Below are positions 53,301 to 64,000 of a stretch of 64,000 nucleotides of DNA, piece after piece. A model generated the notes under the pieces. It saw only the letters and a list, made by a program, of their open reading frames with translations, ran no database searches and was not told the origin of the DNA. Source of the stretch: Xylocopa sonorina (lineage: Eukaryota; Arthropoda; Insecta; Hymenoptera; Apidae); assembly GCF_050948175.1 (NCBI RefSeq), contig NW_027490252.1, positions 248,001 through 312,000 on the forward strand. The letters run 5' to 3'. Made by a program: the position numbers and the translations under genes. The first letter of the stretch is position 1. Each line of letters opens with the position of its first letter.

Positions 53301-56300
53301 CATCTCATTCCTATGTTTCATGATATGATATAATATTCATTGTGGAGTGCTATGTATACCTCGTATTCACTTCAAAAGAATGTAAATGCGACACTTCCTT
53401 GCTAGGAAATAACATTTCCAGATGTCTACGCATCGTAGCAATAGAGTTATAGCGCTTCTTAAATCGCGATATCGTATCTCACTTCTATGTTTCGTAATAA
53501 GATATAATATTTATTGTAGAGCGTTATGTATACCTCGTATTCACATCCAAAGAATGTAAATGCGACACTTTCATGCTAGGAAATATTGTTTGCAGATGTC
53601 TACGTATCGTAGCAATAGAGATCTAATGCTCCATAAAACGCGATATCGCATCTCACTTCTATGTTTAATGATAAGATATAATATTCATTGCGAAATGTCA
53701 TGTATGCCTCGTATTCACTTCAAAAGAATGTAAATGCGACACTTACATGCGAGGAAATAGCGTTTGCAGATGTCTACGTATCGTAGCAATAGAGTTCTAA
53801 TGCTTCTTAAAACGCGATGTCGCATCACATTTCAATGTTTCATGATAATATATAATATTCATTGCGATGTGTCATGTATACCTCGTATTAAATTCCAAAG
53901 AATGTAAATGCGACTATTGCTTGCTAGGAAATAGCGTTTGCAGATGTCTATGTAGCGTAGCAATAGAGTTCTATTGCTACTTAAATCGCGATATCGCATC
54001 TCATTTATATGTTTCGTGATGAGATATAATATTCATTGCGAAGTCTCATGTATACCTCGTATTCACTTCAAAAGAATGTAAGTGTGACACTTCCATGCTA
54101 AGAAATAGCGTGTGCAGATGTCTCCGCATCGAGGCCATAGAGTTCTAATGCTTCTAAACACGCGATATCGCATCTCTCTTCTATGTTTCATGATAAGATA
54201 TAATATTCATTGCGATGTGTCATGTATACCTCGTATTCTCTCCAAACGAATGTAAATACAACAGTTCCTTCGTAGGAAATAGCTTAATCAGATGTCTACG
54301 TATCGTAGCAATAGAGTTCTAATGCTACATAAATCGCGATATCGCATCTCATTTCTATGCTTCGTGATAAGATATAATATTCATTGCGAAGTGTCATGTA
54401 CACCCCGTATTCACTTAAAAGAATGCAAATGCGACACTTCCGTGCTAGGAAATAGCGTCTGCAGATGTCTACGCGTCGAGGCAATATAGTTTTAATGCTT
54501 CTTAAATCGCGATATCGCATGTCACTTCTACGTTTCATGATAATTTATAATATTCATTGCGAAGTGTCATGTATACCTCCTCTTCTCTCCAAACGAATGT
54601 AAATGCGACACTTCCTTGCTAGGAAATAGCGTATTCAGATGTCTACGTATCGTAGCAAAAGGGTTCTAATGCTTGTTAAAACGCGATATCGCATCCCTCT
54701 TCTATGTTTCATGATAAGATATAATATTCATTGCGAAGTGTCATGTATACCTCGTATTCACTTCAAAAGAATGTAAATAAGACACTTCCATGCTAGAAAA
54801 TAGCGTTTGCAGATGTCTGCGTATCGCAGCCATAGAGTTCTAATGCTTCTTAAAACGAGATGTCGCATTTCATATCTATGTTTCGTGATAAGATATAATA
54901 TTCATTGTGGAGTGTCATGTATATCTCGTATTCACTTCAAAAGAATGAAAATGCGAATCTTCCTTGCTAGGAAATAGCGTCTGCAGGTGCCTACGTATCG
55001 CAGCAATAGGGTTCTAATGCTTCTCAGAACGCGATATCGTATCTCACTTCTATGTTTCATGATAAGAAATAATATACATTGCGAAGTGTCATGTATACCT
55101 CGTATTCACTTCAAAAGAAAGTAAATGCGACTATTGCTTGCTAGGAAATAGCGTTTGCAGATGTCCACGTATCGTAGCAATAGAGTTCTAATGCTTCATA
55201 GATCGCGATATAGCATCTCATTTCTATGTTTCGTGATAAGATATATTGTTCTTTGCGAAGTGTCATGTATACCTCGTATTCACTTCAAAAGAATGAAAAT
55301 GCGAATCTTCCTTGCTAGGAAATAGCGTCTGCAGGTGCCTACGTATCGCAGCAATAGAGTTCCAATGCTTCTCAAAACGCGATATCGCATCTCATTTCTA
55401 TGCTTCATGATAAGATATAATATTCATTGCGATGTGTCATGAATACCTCGTATTCACTTCAAAAGAATGTAAATGCGACACTTCCTTGCTAGGAAATGGC
55501 GTATTCGGATGTCCACGTATTGTAGCAATAGAGTTCTAATGCTACTTAAATCTCGATATCGCATCTCATTTATATGTTTCATTATAAGATATAATATTCA
55601 TTGCGAAGTGTCATGTATATCTCGTATTCACATCAAACGAATGTAAATGCGACTATTCCTTGCTAGGGCATAGCGTTTGCAGATGCCTACGTATCGTAGC
55701 AATAGAGTTCTAATGCTTCTTAGATCGCGATATCGCATCTCATTTTTATGTTTCGTGATAAGTTATGATATTCATTCCGAAGTGTCTTGTAAACCTCGAA
55801 TTCATTTCAAAAGAATGTAAATGCGACTATTGCTTGCTAGGAAATAGCGTTTGCAGATATCTCCACATCGAGGCAATAGGGCTCTAATGCTTCTTAAGAC
55901 GCGATATCGCATCTTACTTATATGTTACATGATAAGATATAATGTTCATTGTGAAGTGTCATGGATACCTCGTATTCACTTCAAAAGAATGTAAGTGCGA
56001 AACTTCCATGCTAGGAAATAGCGTTTGCAGATATCTCCGCATCGAGGCAATAGAGTTCTAATGCTACATAAATCGCGATATCGCATCTCACTTCTATGTT
56101 TCATGGTAAGATATAATATACATTGCGAAGTGCCATGTATACCTCGTATTCACTTCAAAAGAATGTAAATGCGACTATTCCTTGCTAGGAAATAGCGTAT
56201 TCAGATGTCTACGTATCGTAGCAATAGAGTTCTAATGCTACTTATACCGCGATATCGCATCTCATTCCTATGTTTCGTGATAAGAAAGAATATTCATTGC

Positions 56301-57717
56301 GAATGGTCATGTATACCTCGTATTCACATCAAACGAATGTAAATGCGACTATTGCTTGCTAGGAAATAGCGTTTGCAGATGTCTACGTATCGTAGCAATT
56401 GGGTTCTAATGCTACTTAAATCGTGATATCGCATCTCATTTAAATGTTTGGTGATAAGATATAATATTCATTGCGGACTGTCATGTATACCTCCTATTCA
56501 CTCCAAACGAATGTAAATGCGACACTTCCTTGCTGGGAAATAGCGTCTGCAGATGCCTACGCATCGAGGCAATAGAGTTCTAATGCTTCTTAAATGCGAT
56601 ATCGCATCTCACTTCTATGTTTCATGATAAGATATAATATTCATTGCGAACAGTCATGTATACCTCGTATTCGCTTCAAAAGAATGTAAATGCGACTATT
56701 CCTTGCTGGGAAATAGCGTTTGCAGATATCTCCGCATCGAGGTAATAGGGTTCTAATGCTTCTTAAAACGCGATATCGCATCTCACTTCTATGTTACATG
56801 ATAAGATATAATATTCATTGCGAAGTGTCATGTATACCTCGAATTCACATCAAAAGAATGTAAATTCGACTATTCCATCCTATGAAATAGCCTTTGCAGA
56901 TGTCTACGTATCGTAGCAAAAGAGTCCTAATGCTTCTTAAAACGAGATGTCGCATTTCATTTCTATGTTTCGTGATAAGATATAATATTCATTGCGAAGT
57001 GTTATGTATACCTCGTATTCACTCCAAACAAATGTAAATGCGACACTTGCTTGCTAGGAAATAGCGTTTGCAGATGTCTCCGCATCGAGGCCATAGAGTT
57101 CTAAGGCTTCTTAAAACGCGATATCGCACCTCACTTCTATGTTTCATGATAAGATATAATATTCATTGCGAAGTGTCATGTATAACTCGTATTCACTTCA
57201 AAAGAATGTAAACGCGACTATTCCTTGCTAGGAAATAGCGCTTGCAGATGCCTACGTATCGCAGCAATAGAGTTGTAGTGCTTCTCAAAACGCGATATCG
57301 CATCTCATTTCTATGCTTCATGATAAGATATAATATTCATTGCGAAGTGTCATGTATACCTCGTATTCACTCCAAACGAATGTAAATGCGACACTTCCTT
57401 GCTGGCAAATAGCGTATTTAGATGTCTACGTATCGTAGCAATAGAGTTCTAATGCTACTTAAATCGCGATATCGCATCTCACTTCTATGTTTCATGATAA
57501 GAAACAATATTCATTGCGAAAAGTCATGTATACCTCGTATTCACTTCAAAAGAATGTAAATGCGACTATTCCTTGCTAGGAAATGACGTCTGCAGATGCC
57601 TACGTATCGTAGCAATAAAGTTGTAGTGCTTCTCAGAACGCGATATCGCATCTCATTTCTATGCTTCATGATAAGATATAATATTCATCGCGAAGTGTTA
57701 TGTATAGCTCGTCTACA
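50381..57717 (-). repeat. 174-bp satellite array, reverse orientation (copy B)
   Basis: About 42 reverse monomers. The stretch from about 53870 on follows the order of 5480-10380 in copy A, but about six monomers are missing relative to it: the offset between copies falls from 48379 near 5913 to 47337 after the array. The first part, 50431-53760, is a local higher-order repeat with no clear counterpart in copy A. One monomer at about 52017 has lost about 10 bp of the CTAGGAAATAG block. Confidence 0.93.
50431..53760 (-). repeat. Higher-order repeat 3 (10-12 monomers) in the copy B reverse array
   Basis: AATGTGAATGCGACTCTTCC occurs at 50431 and 52161 (offset 1730 = 10 monomers minus 10 bp). 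The ATAGTGTTCT...GATAGCGCTAATTA monomer occurs at 50841 and 52919 (offset 2078 = 12 monomers minus 10 bp). The minus 10 comes from the truncated monomer near 52017, and the change from 10 to 12 shows a dimer gained in the second copy. Similarity fades after about 53760. Confidence 0.8.
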
Positions 57718-58468
57718 CCATAAGTAAACGTAAGTGCGACACTTCCTTGCTAGGAAATAGCGTTTCCATTTGCTTACTTATCGGAGCAATAGTGTTCTAT
57801 TGCTTCATTCAACATGATGTCGCAAGTCATTTCAATGATTCATGGTAAATTGCAATGTTCTATGCAATATGTTACATTTATCTCCATCTAGACCTTAGAA
57901 GGATGTGAATCCTATACTTACTTGCAACAGAATATCGTTTCCAGATCTCTACGTGTCCAAGCAAGACATTTCTAATACTTCAATCAGCGCGATGTCGCAT
58001 CTCATTTCAACGTTTCAATGCAAAGAATCTGTAATCATATATCCATAACATTGTGCTTAACTGTTAGAGGTCTTCAATAGAATGTGAACTATATAATTCC
58101 ATGCAACGGTATGGCGCTCCGTAGTGTCTATCTGTTAAAGCAATCGAGCTAGAATTCTCCATGCAATGCGCTGGCGCATCCCATTTCATCGTTTCAAAGT
58201 AAGAATGCTGTAATCTCTTATGCATAGCTCTATGCTTATCTGCTTTAAAACTTCATAAGAATGTAAGTTCTACAGCTCCATGCAACAGGATTGCCCTTCG
58301 TAGTGTCTACATGTCGAGACAATAGAGTACTAATGCATTATACAATGCCATGACTCATCTCATTTCAACGTTTCGAATTAAGTAAGCTGTAATCATCTAT
58401 GAAAAGCATTATAATTATCTGCTTCTACTCTACAATAGAATGTGAATTCTATAGATCCAAGCAACAGG
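57718..58468 (-). repeat. Decayed satellite monomers at the array edge (copy B)
   Basis: Counterpart of 10381-11131 at offset 47337, with only a few substitutions between copies (for example ATCTGCATC/ATCTCCATC and CGAATTAGAA/CGAGCTAGAA). The decay therefore predates the large duplication. Confidence 0.85.
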
Positions 58469-58502
58469 AGGGCAGGCTCTCCACCATCCTACTGCCTGCC
58501 CT
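58469..58502. other. Inverted repeat at the satellite/spacer boundary (copy B)
   Basis: Same 9-bp AGGGCAGGC/GCCTGCCCT stem with a 16-nt loop as at 11132-11165. Confidence 0.6.
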
Positions 58503-59350
58503 GATGCGGGCAAAGGATTCCCAGGGCCACTAAAACCGCGACCAACATCTATCTTATACTCTAACCGATTCATCGTTATGCGTTTTCCATTAAGCTTGCC
58601 GGGATCAGTGATATTAATTCGCTCAATCTAAATTATTATTTTCTTTTTAAGTTTCTCGATTTTTTTAGTTTCTCTCACGATATCGTCTATTTCGTTGTAC
58701 CTTACCCTTACAGTATGGTATATAATCTGTTGTTTGATATTTCTAGGATTTCCTCTTAATAAATGCAATGCTTCCACATATTCTCTTTCTCTTTCTCTTT
58801 AGTTACATTGTTGTTATTTTATGCTTTTCACCCTCCACATTCACTCTCTACACCATCTAGGAACAGGCGTTATACGATTACTGCAGGATGACGCCCCGGT
58901 CTCGTTACACCGAGATCGAGTGTTCTCTCTTGCATCCGTTGATTTATATATGTTATATATTGGAGAATATTTCCTCTTATCCTTTGTATTTTTCGAATGA
59001 AATTACATTGACAGAAGTACGAGCTAGTTCTGCACGCCTATTTGAAACAACATTAAATCACCTTGTTAAACAATAATATATTAAATGTGACTTGGACTTT
59101 TCAATTTGAATTTATAAACATCTAACAGGTAAATATGTTTTTCTTACTATTCATATCATTATACATTCAGTGATTTATTGTGTGCAGTGATTTGATATAT
59201 TAACTGCTTGATTATATTTTGCAATGAACTTTGCGTACCAAACATTGTTTTTACTCCTGATGGGAGTGGATAGTTCATCGTTTTATATTCTTATATCGCA
59301 TTGATTATAAAAGTATATGACATCCTTTTTATGCAGTCATGTATAATTAA
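58503..59350. other. AT-rich unique spacer (copy B), no gene recognised
   Basis: Counterpart of 11166-12013 with very few substitutions. The same unrecognised 62-codon plus-strand frame is present (58888-59076). Confidence 0.6.
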
Positions 59351-59354
59351 GTAC

Positions 59355-59893
59355 TGTGACGGTTTTTCCCGTTACAATCCGCAAGAAAAGGGTATATAGA
59401 ACCAATAATAACGGGGTATCCAGAAGTTTAGTCCGGGGTTATATCGGGGTACAGAATATCCTCGTGCTTCGGCAACGCGAAGTACAGAGCAATAAATTTC
59501 CTATCCAGCAAGTATTTCGAAGCTGCGAGGTTGGGACTTTTTGGGCGCCAGCTACTCAAGAAGTAGCAGAAACTAATAAACCACGCAACCCGGGGAAACC
59601 CGGTGCAAGATAACCCTGGAAATTTCGAAATACTCTTTCGCTCGACTGCTTCTAGCCGAGTGCGCAAATTAGGGTCGCGGGATACTGAACTCACGGCTTC
59701 TTTCTAGATTGCCTCGACGCGGTATTACAAAAGGGTATACGACACGCCGCGAATGACCGGGGATCACCACCCGTTATACAATACAAATTACAATACGCGA
59801 TATCACAATTGCGGCAGGGAACAAATGGGACGCTTTAGCGTATAAGGACTCACGTTCTCGTTTCCAACAAGTATGGATTTCGTTCAGTCCGTC

Positions 59894-59940
<47 letters not shown>

Positions 59941-60713
59941 AAGTAGTCGCTAAGTCGTTCAGAAGAATAAGAGGCTGTCTTCGTGCTGGCTAGCTCATTA
60001 TATAGGTTTGCTGGGGGTCTTCGGATCCCCTTAGATCCTCCATAGGGCTCCTTGATGGGGTAGGGCCATACGCTTCGGTATTGTTCGGGGCATCGATCGG
60101 TGGATTTCGGCGATCATCCCTGATCGCCCCCTCTGGTGTGTCTAGAGGGGGTCCTCTGGATTATTTGAACTGCGGCGCGTGTCGCGCGCCGCGCTTTCCA
60201 CGGCTCACCTGCAATTCCGCTGCGCATCTTGAGTTTTCCTCTCCATGGGCTCAAGGGAGGGGTAGAGGTCCTTCTCACACCCGAGAACCATCCTGTTTGT
60301 CTCCATGGACTATGGCAGCGGTCTTATCGTTGCAGAGCTCTGGATCGTATCCTTCGGGCTTCAGGGTCTCTTCTTGCTCACTTCCCGACTCCTCCACCTT
60401 CGAGCCCGTCGCGCTACCTCGGCGCACAGCCCTTCCGCGAACCTGCGGTCTTATTATCCGCCGAAGAGGCGTCTTATGGGTCGCTTCTTCCATCAGCTCG
60501 CCAGTCTTATCCGTCGAACGGAGAGAGAGGAACGAACGGGGGGGGGGGGGGGGGGGGGGGGAGGTTCTACCATCGTGTATTTCACGCTCCTCGCAAATAC
60601 AGCTATCGCAATGGTCCGTGTCGCGCTTCTCGCATGGGTGGTGATCTGCGAGCTAGTCTAACCGAAGCAGGGGGGGGGGGGGTGAGCGAGCCTTGTGACG
60701 TCACCACGTCACA
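59355..60713. mobile_element. Solo LTR, copy B, with the same GTAC target duplication
   Basis: 1359 bp, starting TGTGACGG and ending ACGTCACA, flanked by GTAC at 59351-59354 and 60714-60717. Same insertion site and flanks as the copy at 12018, so it was copied with the large duplication and is not a separate insertion. It differs mainly in the (CT)n tract and the two G runs (24 and 13 G against 22 and 11). Frames of 118-187 codons over 60081-60735 switch phase at the G run and differ from copy A, so they are not coding. Confidence 0.85.
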
Positions 60714-60717
60714 GTAC

Positions 60718-61639
60718 ATACAAATTTGCGATTAAGTAGCTATGTGTTCAAATTCAATTCCGAATAATGCACTAAAAAGCATCCCAGATAACAAACGGCA
60801 AGATGGTAGCGACACCATGCCGGCACTATATTGCCACTTCCGAGGAGTGTCAACTGATTCGTAGTCATCTGTGACCGGATTCGTTAACTAAAATGCCAGA
60901 ACGTGTTACCAGCACGTTCTAGACAAGCGAATCGCGCAGCACCAGCACCATGGTGACACGCGTATCATCGCTCCATTCATGAATCTCCTCAGCAATGACG
61001 CAGGATCACATTTGGCAATGGGGAACCTGTGCTTTCATACAAATTAGAACCGTTAGATGTCAGTAGATGTGCAGCATATGAGTATTGGTAGACATTTTGA
61101 TGGTCGTTTTCCTATATTTATAGTTATTGAGCGAGTCGTATATATTTCTTTCAATCCATCATAGACTAAAAATATTAATTATAAAAAAAATATTACTTAT
61201 AAAATAAAAATTCATGCTGTTGCGTCCCTAACTTCGCCTTGTGTAATTTTTGAAATAACATGCTGTCATCGTATTTAATGTAACCCTCAATTGCATGAAT
61301 TTGCAACAATAAATTGAAGAAAATATATATAAAATAAGTGTGTATATTTTTATGACAAAGTAATTATCGACTTTATGGAAAAAATCGCCCTATCGAACTA
61401 GTTTATAGAAAATAATAAAATCGAGTTCTTATATCTTTGTTTTGTGCCGGTGTATCTATTTTGGAATCAAAATAAGTAAATTGCACAGTTTAGTTATTTT
61501 TCATATTTGCTTATAATTTTTATGGAAACAGCTTCCCCATTAGTAAATGTCAGCCTACGCCACAACCACGCGTGTAGCTATGGTGAGCTGATAGTGTCAT
61601 TGTCACGGCCGTGTTGCCCGTGTGCTATATCTCGGTGCT
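60718..61639. other. Unique spacer (copy B), no gene recognised
   Basis: Counterpart of 13383-14304. By eye it differs by single substitutions every 100-200 bp (for example ATGTTCAGC/ATGTGCAGC, TATTGATAG/TATTGGTAG). Confidence 0.5.
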
Positions 61640-61960
61640 TTAATAGAGATATCTAGGAACATAAGTAATTTGTAAATAACACATCTTTTCTCTTTGAAAT
61701 ATTTGCCTTTGCATAGAATAGAACGTATAGATATAATGGCCTGTTTTGTACCCATTTCGGTCCAATTCTATTATAGCCTTTGAGCAGAAGTAATATTGAT
61801 TATACTTGATTTTTGCAATAGTTCTTTGATTAACAGATTTTATTAACCTAGAATCATCGTTTGACGGATGTATCAATCTACTTTGTAGCTCCATCAGTTT
61901 CTTTTTCTGCTCGCTACTTTCCATTTTCAGTTCCGTATACTTATCCTTTATCACCATCAT
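61640..61960 (-). CDS. Unrecognised 106-codon ORF, copy B
   Basis: Encodes the same protein as the frame at 14305-14625. The one substitution seen (GTAAGTAAC/GTAAATAAC on the plus strand) is silent. The start is coiled-coil-like, and no known family is recognised. It may be an exon of a small minus-strand gene or a remnant. Confidence 0.22.
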   Translation of the reverse strand: MMVIKDKYTELKMESSEQKKKLMELQSRLIHPSNDDSRLIKSVNQRTIAKIKYNQYYFCSKAIIELDRNGYKTGHYIYTFYSMQRQIFQREKMCYLQITYVPRYLY

Positions 61961-62048
61961 ATATGTTGCGTAAAATTACAATAACTTTTTTGTCCTCAAA
62001 TTTTGCAGATATTTCAATTAAATTTCCTTTGATTAAATAAACTGAAAT

Positions 62049-62348
62049 TAAAGAACAGTGGCACGTACCATTTCTTGGAAACGTTGTATCGTAATTTGCA
62101 TCTGACTGTTTTGAAAGGCAAAGCACTTTACTTAACGTTTGCAATGATTCGGTTAGCGAAATAAAGTAATATTCTACTTTCGAAATTGTTGGCTCTTGTA
62201 ATTCTAAGGCAAATATATTCATCTGTCGACATCGTGAACATTGTTTTTTGGCAAAATTCCAGAAAAACAAATATACTATGAGTAAAATAATAAACATCAT
62301 AATATTAAATTTAACTCTGTTCATCGTTGCCTTGTTGGACACATCCAT
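62049..62348 (-). pseudogene. Membrane-segment ORF, frameshifted copy B
   Basis: Same N-terminus as 14712-15011 (MDVSNKATMNRV, then the hydrophobic segment) and one F to Y change. Around 62120 the plus strand reads GGCAAAGCACTTT against GGCACGCACTTT in copy A, which shifts the frame after LSKV. The shifted frame runs open to 61941 and its tail has no resemblance to copy A. If the gene is real, this copy is broken. If not, the indel simply shows absence of coding constraint. Confidence 0.25.
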
Positions 62349-62730
62349 AACAATATACAGGGTGGGGCAGTAATAAGTAGCACCTCAGATATCCACGAAA
62401 CTATAAGTTTCATAGAAGTTTTTGCTAATATAAAATTCCATAGTACAAAGGGGCCATCCGTTGATGAAAATAGTTTTTTTGTAAGTGGAGTTATGTTGGA
62501 CATATGAAGGTTACCTTCATTTTTTAAAATGAATTGGTATGTCCATTCTTCCGTAATACGATAGAGCATTTTAAAGCAAGTTTAACGATCTGTAACATGA
62601 AGGCATTGAAGGTTACAAAAAGTAAAGAAAGGCGATAATACTCACGGTTTTGATAGTAAATGAAACATACGTATTGTGAACAGTGGTGCAAGGCGTAATA
62701 CTTACCGTTTACTTCACTGTGAATAAACAC
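62321..62730 (-). other. Exon-like minus-strand frames, copy B
   Basis: Counterpart of 14984-15393 with one C to W change in the 82-codon frame. The donor- and acceptor-like motifs are kept. No product can be named. Confidence 0.2.
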
Positions 62731-62837
62731 TTTTCGAAGGGCATTTCAATAGTTTGCAGCATAAGTTAAACATGATAAGATTAGTATTGAAAAATCGGTT
62801 CGAATACGTTTGGTTAGGCTGTTTTTTGTGTCGTTCA

Positions 62838-62897
62838 TTTTATATAAGTACTGAGCTGCGGATTCCTGAGGACAGCTCACAAAATTGTTGAACTATG
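62838..62897 (+). promoter_or_regulatory. Possible TATA-type core promoter, copy B
   Basis: TATATAAG at 62841-62848 with the same downstream text and ATG as copy A (15501-15560). Confidence 0.18.
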
Positions 62898-63602
62898 GAA
62901 GATTATCATTGTGAATTTGAATCAAAAGGTAATTAATTTCCATTAGATTGTAAACAGATCTCAATGTTTCATTTTAGATAGTAAGATTAAATACTCTTTA
63001 CAAAACTACAAGAATGGATACATACCTTTCTGTTATTATTACTTCATAAAGAATTATAATTGCAATTATATAGTTCATTACGATAAAAAATATTTCTCAG
63101 AAAATTCTAAATATTGAATAAAAGAATCAAGTAAAACATTTTTAATAATTACGAATATGAAAAATACTTGAACATTCCAATAGAAAGATGTCTAAACAGG
63201 AGCTAGAAAAGTCAAACATTCAATTTCAATTCCAGAATTCATCTATAAGAGGTAAAATGTTTCGAAAGCTTTAATTACAGTCTTTAATGCAAGCAGTTGG
63301 GCAGTATTTCAATTTTTAAGAAAATTGATGAAAGTCAACCATTTTGAAGTGGTCAGAATCTTTGTCGTTTGAGCAATAAGTGAATAACAAATAACTGCAT
63401 AAATTCCAGGCTTAAAAACTTATGGATTAAATCCTATGCAGACTCGTTTATGAGCGAGTTACAAAATAATAATCCACACTAAGTAATCATTTTAAAACTT
63501 AAACGATTACATCTCGCGAACTTTCAAAGATATCAGAAGCGTGAAAAGTATGTGGTTTATCAAAAACTCTTCTAAAAGAACGGACGAAGCCAATAGAAAT
63601 CT
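62898..63602. other. AT-rich unique spacer (copy B), no gene recognised
   Basis: Counterpart of 15561-16265, nearly identical. Nothing coding is recognised. Confidence 0.5.
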
Positions 63603-63767
63603 TTGTTGAAGTAAGCAAGTTCTAAAGTTCTAAGCAACGCAATGGCCCTTATCTGCCTATGTTTCATAGCAAGTAAGTTCTGAATTTCTATGAAATCCGA
63701 TGGAATTCCTCACTACTAACGTTTCAAAGTAAGTTCTCAAATTCTCAATTCTACGTTTAAAACTGTG
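63603..63767 (-). repeat. Isolated decayed satellite fragment (copy B)
   Basis: Counterpart of 16266-16430 at offset 47337, with one or two substitutions. Confidence 0.6.
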
Positions 63768-63930
63768 TGTGTTCTATATATCTATGTAAAGTGATGGTTC
63801 CTATTAGTTGTGATGGAAACCTATATATAGTAAGTCAGGGGAACTCGAAGGGGTTAATTATCTAAATGCTTTAAGGTGTAAAACGTACTTTAATCTAAAG
63901 CAATCTATGGTTTCAAGGTATCCGCTCACG

Positions 63931-64000
63931 TACAACTTTTCTTGGGCGCCAGCTGCTCAGAAAGTAGCAAAGGGATAGACTACACGACCCCGAGAACCCT
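63931..64000. mobile_element. Start of the diverged LTR relic, cut by the window end
   Basis: The first 70 bp of the counterpart of 16594-17215, including TTGGGCGCCAGCTGCTCAG. It implies that the next forward array follows outside the window. Confidence 0.7.

Noticed and set aside
1..64000. Telomeric (TTAGG)n, rRNA or tRNA genes
   Set aside because: No TTAGG runs and no recognisable rRNA core motifs or tRNA A/B boxes with a cloverleaf were found. A tRNA scan could not be run, so a tRNA cannot be fully excluded.

Overview
This window is eukaryotic, repeat-dominated heterochromatin. No intact, recognisable cellular gene is visible. The best guess for the host is an insect, because the only recognisable protein is a decayed mariner-family transposase and the rest is an AT-rich tandem satellite with LTR-element debris. 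Nothing here fixes the order or species. A hymenopteran would fit but is not proven.

The main component is a satellite with a 174-bp monomer. Its hallmarks are the perfect palindrome GCGATATCGC (often with one or two changes), a TACGTAGACATCTGC block, a CTATTTCCTAGCA block and a GAAGTGAATACGAGG block. I call this reading direction 'forward' (+). Layout: forward array 1-905; GC-rich island A 906-1649; reverse array 1650-10380; decayed reverse satellite 10381-11131; unique AT-rich spacer 11166-16593 holding a solo LTR (12018-13378), weak exon-like ORFs on the minus strand and a short decayed satellite patch; diverged LTR relic 16594-17215; decayed forward satellite, then a long forward array 17216-46678; more forward array to 47329; GC-rich island B 47330-48073; reverse array with a mariner insertion (49097-50380) to 57717; decayed edge to 58468; second copy of the spacer and solo LTR up to the window end.

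The order forward array / GC island / reverse array / spacer / LTR relic / forward array therefore occurs twice, with a period of 46424 bp at the islands and 47337 bp at the LTRs. The two copies differ by only scattered substitutions, microsatellite lengths, satellite copy number and the mariner. This is a giant compound tandem repeat (or a recent segmental duplication) whose satellite changes strand at each island. Within the forward array there are two higher-order repeat (HOR) systems: a 15-monomer (2610 bp) unit with 17- and 12-monomer variants (21181-29475), and a 7316/8012-bp unit present twice (31351-46678). A third, imprecise HOR lies in the reverse array of copy B (50431-53760).

No genes can be shown to work together. 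The visible biology is satellite amplification, unequal exchange and transposon insertion, as expected of centromeric or pericentromeric heterochromatin. The window does not show which of these, or another satellite block, it is.
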